Origin: Gamsiella multidivaricata
Taxonomy: Eukaryota; Mortierellomycota; Mortierellomycetes; Mortierellales; Mortierellaceae
Direction: 5' to 3'
NCBI RefSeq assembly: GCF_025024155.1
Contig: NW_026251731.1
Span: 310,001 to 374,000 of the forward strand
DNA length: 64,000 nt
Shown here: in pieces, positions 24,996-37,839 of the stretch
How the letters are laid out: each line of letters opens with the position of its first letter
Position numbering within the stretch: position 1 is the first letter of the stretch
Position numbers and translations under genes: made by a program
Notes under the pieces: generated by a model
Seen by the model: only the letters and a program-made list of their open reading frames with translations
Told to the model about the DNA's origin: nothing
Databases searched by the model: none

Positions 24996-26682
24996 TTGTG
25001 GTCGCGCACACGGCAAACATATTATCACAACCCGGGCACTACCACTCTACCTTTATCGTTATAGACATCCACCATCGCTTGTTCTCCTTCAGTTGTCATT
25101 TTCACAATAAACATTTTATATGCACATATCGCTTTTACATTCGTTTAGAAGGCCTTTATAACGCGCTATCGACTGTAAAAGGAGATCAAGGTTGAGAAAG
25201 CGAGATGATAATGTAACTAGACAAAAGACGGAAGCGCGAGAACAATGTATCACCCATTTGATGCGTCCCCCCAGCCCTCCTTGTACCTAACCTGCAATAT
25301 TATAACGGCTGTTGTTGTCTCTGCTACTCTTCCTCCTTCTCTCTCGCTGTCTCTGACTCGAGCTCAGCTTCTAGATCGTCTTTCGACTCAGTCTCTGCTT
25401 TGACCTTGACTCCTGTTACTGCGTTATTGCCATCTCTGGCACCTGCTCGATCCTCCATCTGGCTCTCTCCTCGATGTTCTACTTCGCTTTTCACTCCTAC
25501 AGTTATCTGGCCTTTGTCACCTGCTCCTGCTGCCAATGCCGCTCTTACTATCACTGCGGCTTTCTCGACTTTACGAATGGCTTTCATCACTAGAAATTCA
25601 ACTTCGCTGACTGTCGCAACAGTCTCATCTGCAGCTTTCTATGCTTCCTCTGTGGCATCAGATGCGGAATGTACCGATAGTTTCGCGTCGAACAGTGCCC
25701 TTACTGCAACCTGTACTTTAGCTTCTACATCGGTCGCAGTGGCAGTGGCTTTCGCCTACTGCTGCTGCTGTTGATGCCTCGGCTTGCGTTCTGGCGCCTG
25801 CTATCAATGTGGGCTACTGCAGGTTTTGAGTTTGGTCTTGGGGGATGCTGTTGAAGATGCATGGTGATAGAGGACAAGAATGAGATAAAAAGTCATGAGG
25901 AGAACATAAGTGATATAAGCTTCTTACCTCCACCTTGAGTTCATTGTTTCAATGCGTGTTCATGTGTGCGTGTGCGTAGGCGTAGTTGAAGCGAGAAACG
26001 CGTTATATCGGCTACACGCGTCATGCACAGCACAGGCAACATAGGTGTTGGATATGATTGGCTGGAGGTGCGTAATTCGATACTGTTATAATTTCGCTGC
26101 CCCAGCCATGGCTCCCTCCTTCAGGCCCGGAAGCTAGCCAGAACGCGTTTGAGTATATGCCTTGAAAAAAGGCGTCCGAAGCGCACCTCACGCGCAGATG
26201 CTGTGGTGTGGTAGCAGTTGTTCATGTCAACGAAACCGCGTCAATGATCCCTTCCCAGCAACCTGTCAAGGCAATTAAATAACGCTTTCTGAAGCGCATG
26301 CTTCATTTCTTTGACGCGTGCCAAAGCGGAACCATAAAAGTATAGAATAATGACCAGGCTCCTAGCTGGTTTGGTCAGCTACCCTTTTTCAACGGAAATG
26401 CCAATGTCAAATATGTCTAGCAAGTTCAAATGAGAAGAATATAATATACAGCGCGATGGCTCTCCACATAGTTCGCAAGAGAGGGCCGTGAAACGTCGAG
26501 GGTGTCGCTGCCTGGAGTTAATGCTTTTGAATTTGACAGCAGTGATACACAAGGCATCCGGATCACAGGCAGCAAATAAAGATGAAGTCACACTCGCCCT
26601 GAAGGCCTTCGAGAACGTGGCACACTTCCCATCGCTTCGTTCTTTACTTCTTTCATCTCACGCTCGCTTGCATTCAACAAAC
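24996..26682. other. Intergenic region with a decayed Ala-rich open frame
   Basis: Between uS2m and SLY1. The only coding-like part is the alanine-rich stretch at 25324-25760 listed separately. The remainder, 25800-26680, shows no gene. Confidence 0.5.
25324..25760 (-). pseudogene. Possible decayed Ala/Glu-rich repeat ORF
   Basis: The minus-strand frame ending at 25324 (residues VKVKAETESKDDLEAELESE near its end) stays open for 88 codons from a Met at 25587. The same frame continues upstream with the same Ala/Val/Glu-rich style (TDVEAKVQVAVRALFDAKLS) but is crossed by two TAG stops, one near 25640 and one near 25757. It could be a relic of a longer low-complexity protein, or simply an imperfect GCT/GTT-type repeat with biased composition. 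No domain is recognisable. Confidence 0.25.
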
Positions 26683-29319
26683 ATGGCACAAGCACCTCGG
26701 GACCCGACTTTGCGAGACCAGCAAATTGGTAAAGATATTCACTCGGATAAGGGTGCCAGCATGCTCAGGACTTCAGGCGCGACTTAACAACTCATCATCT
26801 CTCTTGGCACATCTTTGGTTGTCCTCAACCTAGCTGCCATCGCTTCCATGCTGAACCTCAACCAGAAACCTGAGCCGGCATCACAAATTGACCAAGTCAT
26901 TCCTATGGCTTCCGACGCGGAGTGGAAGGTCCTAATCTTTGACAGCTTTGGCCGGGATGTCATCTCGTCCGTGCTTCGCGTCAATGACCTCCGCGAGAAC
27001 GGCGTCACAGTCCATATGTAAGACCTAGACCCGTTCAATAGCCTTTAGATCGCTGTGTCTTCCCGAAGCACAGCGCAAATGTTCACATAGGTCACTAATG
27101 ACGCTGAGGATATCGTTTTAACGCCTTCTCTCTCCATTGTCTTCTCTCTCCATTGTCTTTTCGTCTGCAGGTTACTCAAAAATGAGCGACAGCCGATTCC
27201 AGACGTTCCCGCAATCTACTTTGTCGAACCGACCTCGGAGAACATTCGCAGGATCGGCGAGGTTAGCGCCCAAGAATTTCCAACAAATATAGTTGCTGTG
27301 TCGTGGCAATCTTTGGAGCCCAATACTGACGCTTTGCCATATTATCGATCATTGCGTATAGGATCTGTCGAACCACCTGTATGACTCTTATTACATCAAC
27401 TTTTCTTCAGTAATACCGAGACCTCTCATGGAAGAAATGGCAGCCTCCACCATCCCCAGTGGCAGTTCAGCGCAGATCCAGCAGGTCTACGATCAGTACC
27501 TAAACTTCATTTGCACGGAGCCCAACATGTTCTCGCTCAATGATCGCCAGTCGTATTTGGCACTGAACGACCCAACGGCACCCGAGACAGCAATTGAGGC
27601 ATCGATCGATAAAGCAGCCAGCGCCTTGTTTTCTGTGCTTGCTACTATGGGTAAGGAGATGAGATGACTGTTGATTTGCAGTGGATATACTGGAAGCAAT
27701 CATCAGCACGACTAAGCCGAGTGTCTCATTTGCTTTAGGTGTCATCCCAATCATCCGTTGTCCAAGACGCGGAGCGGCTGAGATGTTGTCTAAGAAGCTG
27801 GACAGTCGCCTGAGAGATCATGTCATGAACAGCAGGAACAACCTGTTTTCGGATACCAACACCATGAATTTTCAGCGACCAGTACTTGTTATCTTGGATC
27901 GCAACATGGATCTGGTTCCGATCCTCAGTCACTCATGGACATATCAGGCCCTCGTGCACGACGTCATGGACATGAAACTGAACGAGATCGTTGTCCAGGT
28001 ATGAATGGACCAGGACCATGGGCGGGATATTTGTCGCTCCAAAGACTGACATCCATTTCTTTGGTAAATAGACGGAGGAGAATGGTCGAACGGTCAAGAA
28101 AAAGTACGATATCGAGGCCAAGGACTTTTTCTGGAACAAGAATGCGTCGGCTCCGTTTCCCCAAGTCGCCGAGGAGATTGACAGTGAATTGACAAAGTAC
28201 AAGAAGGATGCAGCGCAGATTTCCCAGATGAGCGGCGTCAGTAACTTGGACGATGTCAGCCAGCTGTAAGTGAATGCCAGGAAGGGAGAAACATGTCTGT
28301 CTGAACCAACACCGAGTCATCCTGATTACCAACGCTAATATCTTGGTCTTGGATTTCACAGTGATTTTTCATCAGGTGCAAAGCACCTCAAGACTGCCAT
28401 TACAGCCCTTCCTGAACTCACAGCTCGAAAGGCAACACTGGATATGCATATGAATATCGCCACTGGACTGTTGCAGGGAATCAAGGACAGACAATTGGAT
28501 ACGCTCTTCCAGATGGAGGAGTCAATCACTAAACAAACAAAGGCCAACATCCTGGAAGCGATCAATGATCCTGAGAAGAAGGTGCCAGAGGACAAGATGC
28601 GCCTCTTCTTGATTTATTATCTGTCGATTCAGGAAGACATCCCCAGCGACGTTATGCAAGAGTACGAGGATGCGTTGGTCAAGGCTGGCTGTGATCTCGC
28701 GCCTCTGCGATATGTCAAAGGAATTCGCGCATTCACACGAATGACCAATGTGGCTCAACAGCCTCCTCAGAGCTTTGGTCGTCCCGATTACCTCTTGAAT
28801 CGCCTTGGAACCATCGGAAATAAGGTAACTTTTATTTCTTCACTTGGCAAATGACAATGGACTATGGATAATTGAACGCATATCGACCAATGTTACGTTG
28901 CTTTTTCTGAAATGTAATAGCTCTCGGATCACTTGGGCTCTGGTGGATTGGGAGGTGGTTTCGAGAATCTGTTGGCAGGGGTCAAGAACTTTTTGCCTGC
29001 AAAGAAGGACCTGCCCATGACTAGGATCATCGAATCGATTATGGAGCCAGGTGGTGGCGCCAACGAGACGAACGAGGACTTTTTGTATTTTGACCCCAAG
29101 GTCAGTCGGGCATCAAATGCAAAGATGCCACGCACGCGGACACCGTTTCAGGAGGCAATTGTGTTTGTGGTCGGTGGAGGCAACTATGTGGAGTACCAAA
29201 ACTTGAACGAGTATGCACAGCGTCAGACGATCAAGAAAAAGATCACTTATGGCTCAACCGAGGTACTGAATCCAAAAGAGTTCTTGCAGCAACTGGCCAC
29301 TCTCGGCAAGGAACAATAG
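26683..29319 (+). CDS. SLY1: SLY1, Sec1/Munc18-family protein for ER-Golgi fusion
   Basis: A cytosolic SM protein that binds the syntaxin Sed5/Ufe1 and promotes SNARE assembly in ER-Golgi traffic. Eight exons (26683-26728, 26834-27017, 27171-27261, 27362-27650, 27739-27998, 28072-28265, 28362-28824, 28921-29319) sum to 641 residues, close to the 666 of yeast Sly1. Matches to Sly1 run throughout: LRDQQI at the start, [66 protein letters not shown] and [24 protein letters not shown], and the C-terminal [16 protein letters not shown]. One donor (after 27261) is GTTAGC, weaker than the rest, but the frame and homology demand it. A Gly-rich loop ([12 protein letters not shown]) is encoded at the start of the last exon. 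PDAP1 follows after only 192 nt. Confidence 0.96.
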
Positions 29320-29511
29320 CGGTCGTTAATAGCGGCGAGATAGAGGCGGTGCAAATGTGTGAGCACAAAATAAACGTTTGAACTCTACGAATTGTGGATT
29401 CGATTGCGGATTGCGGACACAGGTGTGATCAGAGCGGTGTGTGGACCGCATAAATTTATTCGGTCTGCAACTCCTATTTTCCTTCATCTCACTTCACATC
29501 CAATTCTAACC

Positions 29512-30597
29512 ATGGCCGGCGGAAAATTCAAGAAGCCCCAGCGCGGAGGTGGCAGAACCTTCAGTCGTCGCATCGAGGCTGTTCACACCAACTCCAACTC
29601 TGTAAAACGCCATTCCGACTCACCGTTGTTCTTTACTGCATTCACCTTTGTGCTGCAATGGAATACTGATCGAGCCCTTCCACTTATAACTCTTTTGCAC
29701 CGATTATCGACTGTAGTACCGTGATAGAGAGGAGTCCGAGGGAGACTCCTCAGCCGAGTCCTCGGAGGCCTCTGGCTCCGGATCTGAATCCGAGGAGGAG
29801 TCTGAGGAAGAAGCTGTCGTTGTTGTAAGTTGGTCATACGGAGTGGGGTGTATCGAGACACTTGGCGATCGTGATCTTGTGATGATGTCTTATCGTGCGT
29901 GTGCAATGCCCTGGATCTGGATCAAGTAGCATGGGTAAAGGCTGACAATACCATTGTTTTTTTTTGTTCCTTATCTACAGCCTAAGAAGAAGACCGCTGC
30001 CAGTGCTCTCGATGTTGAAATCGCAAACCCCAACCGCGCCGGTGGAAGCAAGAACTTGAAGGCGTCTGACCTTACCACGCCTGTTGAGATGTCTCGCAAA
30101 GAGAGGTAATCATCGCACCCTTCGGCTACTGGACATTTGCACGCTAATCAGGAGAATAACTCCTTTCCCATGATGGTGATGCCATTTGTATCTTCTATCA
30201 CAAAATGCCACTTGGTTATTGTTTTCTGACGCTTTTCTCCCTTTTCACTATGGTAATGTTCGCTATCTATAGAGAGGCTGCTGAGAAGGAGGCTGCCAAG
30301 CAAAAGTACTGGAAGCTTCATCAGGAGGGCAAGACGGACCAGGCCAAGGCTGACATGGCTCGCTTGGCCGTCATCCGTCAAAAACGTGAGGAGGCTGCTG
30401 CTCAGCGTTTGGCCGAAGCCCAAGGTAAATCTTAATTTTACTGCGGTTTTTTGATGCCTAGTTTATTTTGTGGACTATTTTTCCACGGTAAACCTCAGGT
30501 GAACGATGACTAACGCAATTATTATCTGCTACCATTGTACGATTCATTAGCAAGAGACGAGGCTGCTGCGGCCAAGGCCGAAGCCCGCAAGCGTTAA
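29512..30597 (+). CDS. PDAP1/HASPP28-family acid- and heat-stable phosphoprotein
   Basis: A small, highly charged family of unclear role, first described in animals as a casein-kinase substrate. Five exons (29512-29601, 29717-29824, 29981-30105, 30273-30424, 30551-30597) give 173 residues. The N-terminus is basic ([15 protein letters not shown]). A serine/glutamate-rich acidic stretch follows at about residues 35-65, with many casein-kinase-2-like sites. The conserved domain starts at about residue 100: [12 protein letters not shown], then [45 protein letters not shown] in pieces, the family signature. The end is an Ala/Lys/Arg helix (KAEARKR). It sits in a tight plus-strand run with SLY1 upstream and a BUD22-like gene 185 nt downstream, so promoters must be short. 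Confidence 0.92.
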
Positions 30598-30782
30598 ACC
30601 GCATGCGATGGTCGAAATATTTAGAGTCCTTTTTTATGGTGCCACATCGTGCAGAAGTAGAGATGAATAAATCAGTGTTCAAAATCAAAGTCACTTTGTT
30701 TGTTTATATCCCTTTTCTTTTTTTTCTATTTCTTCCCATTGACACCAAAGCCAACACGCTTCGCTTGAACATCCCCTTCAGA

Positions 30783-32894
30783 ATGACCATGGTAAGGTGA
30801 CATGGGAAAAGAAAGCGTGGAATGACGCCATATGCTGGTCCCAGACGAGATATCACCTAAAGCTAACAGGCATCTTCATCTCGCGTCGCTACTTTTACAC
30901 CCTCCTGTACCTTCTGCAGTCCAACAAAGCCGAGCATAAGGGCAAGAAGAAGGATAATATTAATTGGGAGATCCTCAAACTCCAGGCCCAGGTGGGAGAG
31001 ACGACTTCAAGGAAAGCCAAGAAGGTTGTCGAGGCAGAGAGAAAGAAGGAAAGCGCATCAGCCACATCAGCAGCAACAGGAGACGCGGACACAGCAGAGG
31101 ATGCGGTAGTTTCAGAGGCGGTTAAAAAGCTGTTGAAGTTGAAGGAACAAAAGATCAGCCAGAAGATTGTACGTATACCTCGACGCCAGTTCAGCGCAGA
31201 TCTTCTCTATATAGTACCTGAAAATTTATGGGATGCTAATGGACGCTATGTTTATGATCAATTATAGTATCATGCAAAGAAGGAGATCAAGAAGGCATTC
31301 GTGAAGGCAAAGACGTTCGAGACGCAAAGACTCATCAAAAGACTTAAAGAAGCTAGAAAAGCTGTTGAGTAAGATCATACATCATACTTTTTTCAAATTC
31401 GTCAATATTTCTGGCCGACATATCGCTATACTGACAAAGGATTCAATTGCGATATTTAGAAACAAAGACGCGATTACAGAAACCAAGGACGAGGTTTCAG
31501 AGGAGACCGAACCAACACACAAAAAGAAGCAGGGCTTGACAGAGGAGGATGTCGCTAAGTTTGAGCACGAGCTGGAATTGGTCAAGGTTCGTGCATACTT
31601 CAACATGCACACCAAGGAATACATCGTACCCTGATTACATGTGTAATCGGCACTGAACTAAGTCCGATCTTTCATGTTTTATTAGAAAATGGACATGGAC
31701 TCACTATCGGAGCACGCGTTTGTTGTAAAACTGGCCAAGCACCCTATTCTCGGAGCACACGCGCTCATGGAGCCATATGCGGTAGAAGGAAAAAATGTCA
31801 AGAAAGAGAACGGCGATACCGGTGAGAAATCATCGGACGACGCACTAATGCAGATCATCGAGGCGCGTCTAACGAATACAAAAACGGTGAAGGAGCATAT
31901 GTCAAAACTCTGGGACGAACTGGAGCACATCATCACGGGCAAAAAAGTCGACCATGAGGCACTGAAGAAGAAGCGTAAGGCCGTTGGCGAAGACCAGGAT
32001 GAGCCAGAGGTAAGAGGAATGCGGATCAAATTCATAAGCAGCTCATCTGCAATGCTGGCGTGAGTACTGACACATATTCACCTCAATTTAATTTTCTACT
32101 TTATAGATTAAGAAGGCGAAAACAACAGAAGATACCAAAGCTAAGTCATTGAGCGGCAGTGCAAGCGACGATGACAGCGATGAGGATAGGAGACACTTGG
32201 CGGATATGTCCGACATCAGTGACGCAGAATACGATGATGGATATGACTCAGACGGGTTGCCTTTGCCCAAGAACGGAAAGGCAACAGCGACGTCGTCAAT
32301 GTTCATCGGATCGCTGAATGCTGGTAACGATAAGAAGGGCAAAAAAGACAAGAAGAAGAGAGGCAATGATGACTGGGTTGACGATAAGTTTGACGAGATT
32401 TACGGCAAGATCAAGAAGAACCGACCTGGTCAACGTGCAAGGAGAGAGTAAGCGCTTTTTGTATATTTAAGTTGCATGATAAGAATTTCGCCTACCATAT
32501 ACCCCTGACGGTCGTTAACAATATGTTATCATATCTTTATAGGAAAGCGGAACGCAAGTTCGGAAAGGAGGCGAACCACGTTAAGAAGGCCGCAGAGGAG
32601 GCACGTCTACGGGAAGAAAGGAAGGCGGCTCGTAAGGTCAAACAAGAAAAGTTCAAGTCTCGGGATGCCTCATCTGCCAATGCACAAAAGCTACCTAACC
32701 GACGCATGATCGGAGCTGGCGACGGTTCTGCAGCATATTATCAGCCTCCCGCTGCACCCAAGCCGTCGGGACCGGATCCTAATGATCCCACATTGCACCC
32801 TTCATGGCTGGCTAAGCAGAGCGAAAAGGCTGCGATGGCAGCGGCTCTTTCTGGGAACAAGAGCAACAAGATCGTTTTTGATGACAGTGATTAG
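30783..32894 (+). CDS. BUD22/SRFBP1-like ribosome-biogenesis protein
   Basis: BUD22-family proteins take part in 18S rRNA processing in the nucleolus. Seven exons (30783-30791, 30920-31168, 31268-31368, 31460-31586, 31686-32009, 32107-32447, 32543-32894) sum to 500 residues. The core near residues 75-125 has the family's coiled, basic helices (YHAKKEIKKAFVKAKTFETQ and LIKRLKEARKAVE). A long acidic/Ser-rich middle follows. The C-terminus carries the clearest signature: PNRRMIGAGDGSA, LHPSWLAKQSEK and the terminal NKIVFDDSD, as in SRFBP1/Bud22. The first coding exon is only nine nt (ATG ACC ATG). It is needed because exon 2 has no usable Met; an in-frame Met further upstream cannot be excluded. 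All introns are 91-128 nt. Confidence 0.85.
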
Positions 32895-33379
32895 TGCTTG
32901 TCCCATAATAAATAAAGCCATCTTCCATCTATGCATGTCCTGAATATGGATATCACAAACATACCTGTGCAACATAGCACCACAATCTTGTCAAAGGAGG
33001 GCGAAGGCGCTTCAGGATGGGCCTGGTCTCTGGTCTGGGTATGCAACAAAGGCAGTTTGCCGAAGAACAAAGCGAAGAGCTCAGGGATGGTACCTACAGA
33101 TGTTTGGGGGCGATAGGATCATTTGCATATTGCTTGTTCGCAGAACAGCATTATGAGAATTATTTTCGTTTGACCTTTTGGCCTGCCAGCAGTCAAAACA
33201 GGGCAACCTTTTTTTTTTTTCTTCCTCGCTTTTCGTACCCGCTTCTTTGTGCACCACACTTGACTCTTTTCTCTTCCCTGTCCACTCCTCACTATCCCTC
33301 GAGGTTCGAATACTGCTTCGATCACCGGCCGTGGTACGCCATTCAACACTCCCACACATCCTCCCAAGATCTGTGTCCC
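32895..33379. other. Intergenic region, promoter of the SUMO ligase
   Basis: 485 nt. A T tract at 33210-33220 and a CT-rich stretch at 33220-33310 precede the start codon at 33380. No gene is seen. Confidence 0.5.
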
Positions 33380-36300
33380 ATGGAAGACTTATCGGTAAGC
33401 TACAACACCCTCATGGAACTTCGCCCCTCTAGACTTGACCCTGTCAGCCTTTGAACGCGCATGACACACCTGTAGGGGTGGCGCAAAAGGCTCGGGGTCC
33501 AGTCTGACCAATCGCCCTTGAAGAAGGACAAAGGCTTACCATTATTCTTTATTTCTTTTTTCTCTTCTGGATCTCTAGACCATCACTGGGCGAATCATTC
33601 CCTCGCTCCTTGTCACGCAGTTGAAAGCGCTCATCAAAAGTCTGAACGAAACTATCCGCCCACCGCCCCATCTCAAACTTAGTGGCAACAAACCGGAATT
33701 GATTACTCGGCTTGTGGGATTCGTCACCCAATACCATCAGATCGGCGATCAGGTAGCGATTCGGCAGATCCGGCAGTGCGTGGCTGCATACAGTAGCGGG
33801 TAAGGTCGACGTTCACCTGTTTTATTTTTTTTAGTATTGCAGCATATGGCGACGTCCATGGAACACTACCTGTCGCATATGCGACCAAAAAAAAAGTGGC
33901 GAGGTTCTTTCAGCCAGCAGCTCTTGGGAAGGCTCAGCAACCTCCCTAGTGTGTGTGCGCCTGTACCTTCTGACCCTAAGCGGCCGATTCCATTTTCCTT
34001 TCTGCTATGATATCTTTCATAGGGACGTATCGACCATCGCAACACCCTCAGTCCCGCTGCACCACCCACATAATAACAGCAGTAACAGTCCCATTGCTAC
34101 CACTCCCACCACCACCAGCCTATACAACAGGAATCCTCAGCCATCATCATCAGCATCAACACCATCGATGCTCACGTCAAGGGGGCCCGGACAGCCTACC
34201 TCGCACCATGCCAGCTCGAGTGTTCATAGGACTCAATTCCCAGTGCACCATTCTTCACATCAATATCGCCCAGGCATGAGTTCGCATGGACCACCTCACC
34301 AGACTTTCAAACCGAGCCCATTTTATCAAGATATGAAGACGTTGTCCGATTTGAAGCTGTGTTTGGGTAAGGATAGGGATGAATTGGCTGTTGTTGGGTT
34401 TTTTTTTGTACAAGACAATACTTTCGAGTTTGAGGTCGGTCGGCCAATTTTAACCTCTTTCTTTACGTTTTTCGTTATCTATGCATTATGGATCGTTTCA
34501 TCTGAAAATGCTGGATATCGATTTCAGAGGCGAAAGACCGGACGTTGTCAGTTCCCATACCCTTCAATGTCCCACCCATGCTGGCCATGCAATTGAAGAA
34601 GTAAGGACCTCACCTCAGCAGAGCGCTTTGCATGCGGAGATAATTTTTGGAGCTGGATACAACGCTCACATGTATTGACCCTCGCTTCCACGCTTTTGCC
34701 TGTGTATAGGGATCCTCAATATCAACTGATGGTTTTTTGTGCGTGGGCGGATGGAAATTCAGGCGGGCAGGTACTCATGGAATTTCCTCATGTGTGTGAG
34801 ATCAAGGTCAACGGACGAGTTCTTGAAGCAGTATGTTACGACGCCGAGCAAAATTTCCACGCCCGTGTTCCTTTGCACCTTTGACTATACACGAGTGATA
34901 CTTATGCTGACAACCTATTCATTTGTTTCCCTAGAATCTTCGTGGGATGAAGAATAAGCCGGGAACAGTATCGCCGGCCAACATCACAAGGCTGTGTCGA
35001 CTGGAGTCGGGGGATTACAATAAGATCGAATTCATGTATGCAAACTCAACTAAGGTATGCATGCAATGCAAATCTTTTTTCTTCTTTGTGCTCACTTGCC
35101 TCATGACCTTTGTTCACTGTTTAACAACTCGATGCTTTTTTTTGTTTTCATTGTTGATGTGGTAGCGATACTATGCGTCCGTACATCTTGTCAAGAAGTT
35201 TTCTGTGGAGCTGATAGTAGCAGAAGTTGAGCGCGGAAAATTTTTGAGCAAAGAAAAGATGCTGCAAATGAGTAAGTGAATTTCACGCCTTTTCTGTATG
35301 ACTCGCAGAAGAGACAGGAGCAAAACACTAAGTTGTGATTTTTATCCATATCACTTTAGTCGAGGACCGGAACAAGGACGAAGACATCATGGCTACATCC
35401 AGCACTCTCTCACTCAAATGCCCAGTAAGCTTTTGATGCCTATGCAAGATGCCTGTGGCTGGGAGTGTTCGTCAGGGCTAACCAATGTAACACTGACTGA
35501 CTTTCATATCGTTATTCTATTTTAACGCAGCTCGGGTTTCAGCGCATCAATATTCCTTGCCGTTCACAATACTGCCATCATCTGCAATGTTTTGATGCCT
35601 TTACATTTTTCAACCTGAATGAGCAGACGCCGACGTGGACCTGTCCGGTGTGCAGTCGAGTCATGCTTTCTTGGGAGGAGATTGTTGTTGACGGGTGGGT
35701 CTTTTTCTTGAATTCACTGTGCTACATCCTCTTTGGCTCTTCGATCGCCTAACTCTTTTCATGTTCATTGATTGATCCTACAGGTACTTCAAGGATATTC
35801 TTAGTTCGACACCAAAATCACTGGAGAGCATCACAGTGCAGGCAGATGGCTCATGGGAGATACCATCGTCATCAACACAAACGGAGGCTGCACCATCTCC
35901 AAAAAAGAAATTATCGGCACCTTCGGGTGACAGTGTATTTGTGATCGACGAGGATGATTCAGACGACGAGGAAGAGGAAGCAGTAGCAGCACCTACGCCA
36001 GTGCCGAGCAAACCAGCTGTCGTTGTTATCGATCTGATTTCGGACAGTGAAGACGAGGAAGAGGATACAACACCAGCAAGTCAGGTCGATGCAGGCGGAG
36101 ACGCCGTGATGGAGGATGCTGCCACATCATTACAGAACATGGCACAGTCAGGATCAGGGAGGCTCCCTTCTGTGAAGACAGAAATGCTTGACAAACCCAC
36201 GCCCACAGAATCTGCAATTGTACCGCCACCTGTGGAGATACACAGCATCTCTGGGTCTAACAGCGCGTCTCCAGCATCGGCATCATCATCAGGGGCATCG

Positions 36301-36561
36301 CCACTCCTTTTAGCGCGAATGGTACAACCAGAATCCATCCAAACAGGCCTTATTTCGCCAACATCTAGGATGGCTGGTGGCTGGGAAACCAACGAGGATT
36401 CGTTCATGAATGTGCTTTTGAATCCAAGGCGGAAGCGGCAGTTTGACGGTAAGCTGGATTCTCCACTTTACGTTTGAAACCGCACCGTTTAAATGAAGTG
36501 AAGCTTTTGAAACGTGTATATCCAGCATTTAATGGAGGATATTATGCGCAACAGCCGTCTC

Positions 36562-36597
<36 letters not shown>

Positions 36598-37839
36598 ATC
36601 GAGCAAAAGAGACATTCCCCTTCAAGAAAATAAAATAAGCGGTGCTTCATATATGATACACGCTAACGCTGCATATCATGTATGAATGCGATAGATGCTG
36701 GAGATAGCGATAGCCCGAATAGCATGGCGTACGAGACAAGGCAGCGGATAGCAAGGTTGGACATCCGCTCCTCCAACGTAAGTACAGACGGATCAGCGTC
36801 GACAGTGAACTCACCGGATGTCATCGGACGATCAACGTCATCACCAACACCTGTCCCTACGCTCCACGACTATGATCGAAGAGGAGTCAGTGAGCATCAA
36901 GCCGAAGTGGACGGAATGAACAATAGGGCGCGTCGAGAATACATGCCAAACCGACCTATTCAGTCGCCTTTTCTGGAGAACGGAGGCCATACCGTCAGCG
37001 GGCCCGCCTCGACTGTTGGACAGAAGGCCTTTGTTTCTCATCATTCTCCTCAACACCATCAGAGCCATCATCGCAGTTCGCGAAGCGTGACTATGTCGCC
37101 ACCGCTTCAATATGGATACAGCGGTGCGTCACCACGTCACCATCAACACCATCATTCAGCCCACCGGTCCTCGGACTCTCCCGGAATAGACTATTATACG
37201 AGTGTTTCTCGACCCTCATCAAGTGCCTCCATGGCCCCGAATACAAGCATGAGCTCGCGCTCCAACTCGCTGGTAACAGACCGGCCATTGTCAGGGGTGC
37301 CATCTGCACCTCTATCAGGCGGCTCCTCATCGGCATGGAGTTCCGCGGACGGATACACAAACGGAAACCAGGATCGTGTCAATCGATGGAGTGCCGAGCT
37401 GAGGCCGAACACGTACGGGGCCAATACTCATATGAGCTTTTACGAAAGTTCACGGCGGATTAGCGGGGAGGAGGCACGAGCCAGTACGATGTCGAATCCA
37501 TCCTCGCCCGAGCATCGTGCTACCACTTCCAAGTACTCTTCGCCGCATTACTCGCATCCCTCCGTCTCTCAATCACCAAACCACCAGCGTCACCACTCGA
37601 ACGACGATGTGGCGATACACAGACGATACCAGGACCAGAATAACGGGGCTTGGGACCACAGCCGCAATGGCCGCGAACAAGTTGACGAGTATGACGGATA
37701 TGGATCACATCAACATGTTCTTAATTCGAACCAACACGGTCCTAGCGGCAACGGTGACCAGATCACCTTTTCGCCGAGTCCGCGGAGTGACGAGGCGCCG
37801 ATTTTTTTGCATGGTCTTCGTGGAGCGCGAGCGCGTTGA
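33380..37839 (+). CDS. PIAS/Siz-type SUMO E3 ligase
   Basis: Transfers SUMO from Ubc9 to nuclear substrates. Twelve exons (33380-33394, 33579-33799, 34023-34366, 34415-34438, 34528-34600, 34710-34830, 34935-35054, 35166-35271, 35360-35424, 35531-35694, 35784-36448, 36695-37839) sum to 1020 residues. A SAP DNA-binding motif is near residues 15-45 (TQLKALIKSLNE, LSGNKPELITRLV). The PINIT domain runs from about 180 (SPFYQDMKTL) to 345, including EFPHVCEIKVNG and LRGMKNKPGTVSPANIT. The SP-RING follows, with predicted zinc ligands Cys378, His380, Cys401, Cys404. Hydrophobic-acidic SUMO-interacting motifs lie downstream (SVFVIDEDDSDDEEE, AVVVIDLISDSEDEEE). The last ~380 residues are disordered, Ser/His-rich. 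The junction of exons 4-5 has an alternative (34434/34530) that removes two residues. The first exon encodes five residues. Confidence 0.93.
36562..36597 (+). repeat. A29G7 homopolymer pair in the last SUMO-ligase intron
   Basis: Twenty-nine adenines followed directly by seven guanines, inside the intron between exons 11 and 12. Seen directly; the true length is uncertain because such runs are hard to sequence. Confidence 0.75.

Noticed and set aside
33301..33340. GGTTCGAATAC as a tRNA T-arm
   Set aside because: No matching acceptor, D or anticodon arms around it; I found no tRNA anywhere in the window.
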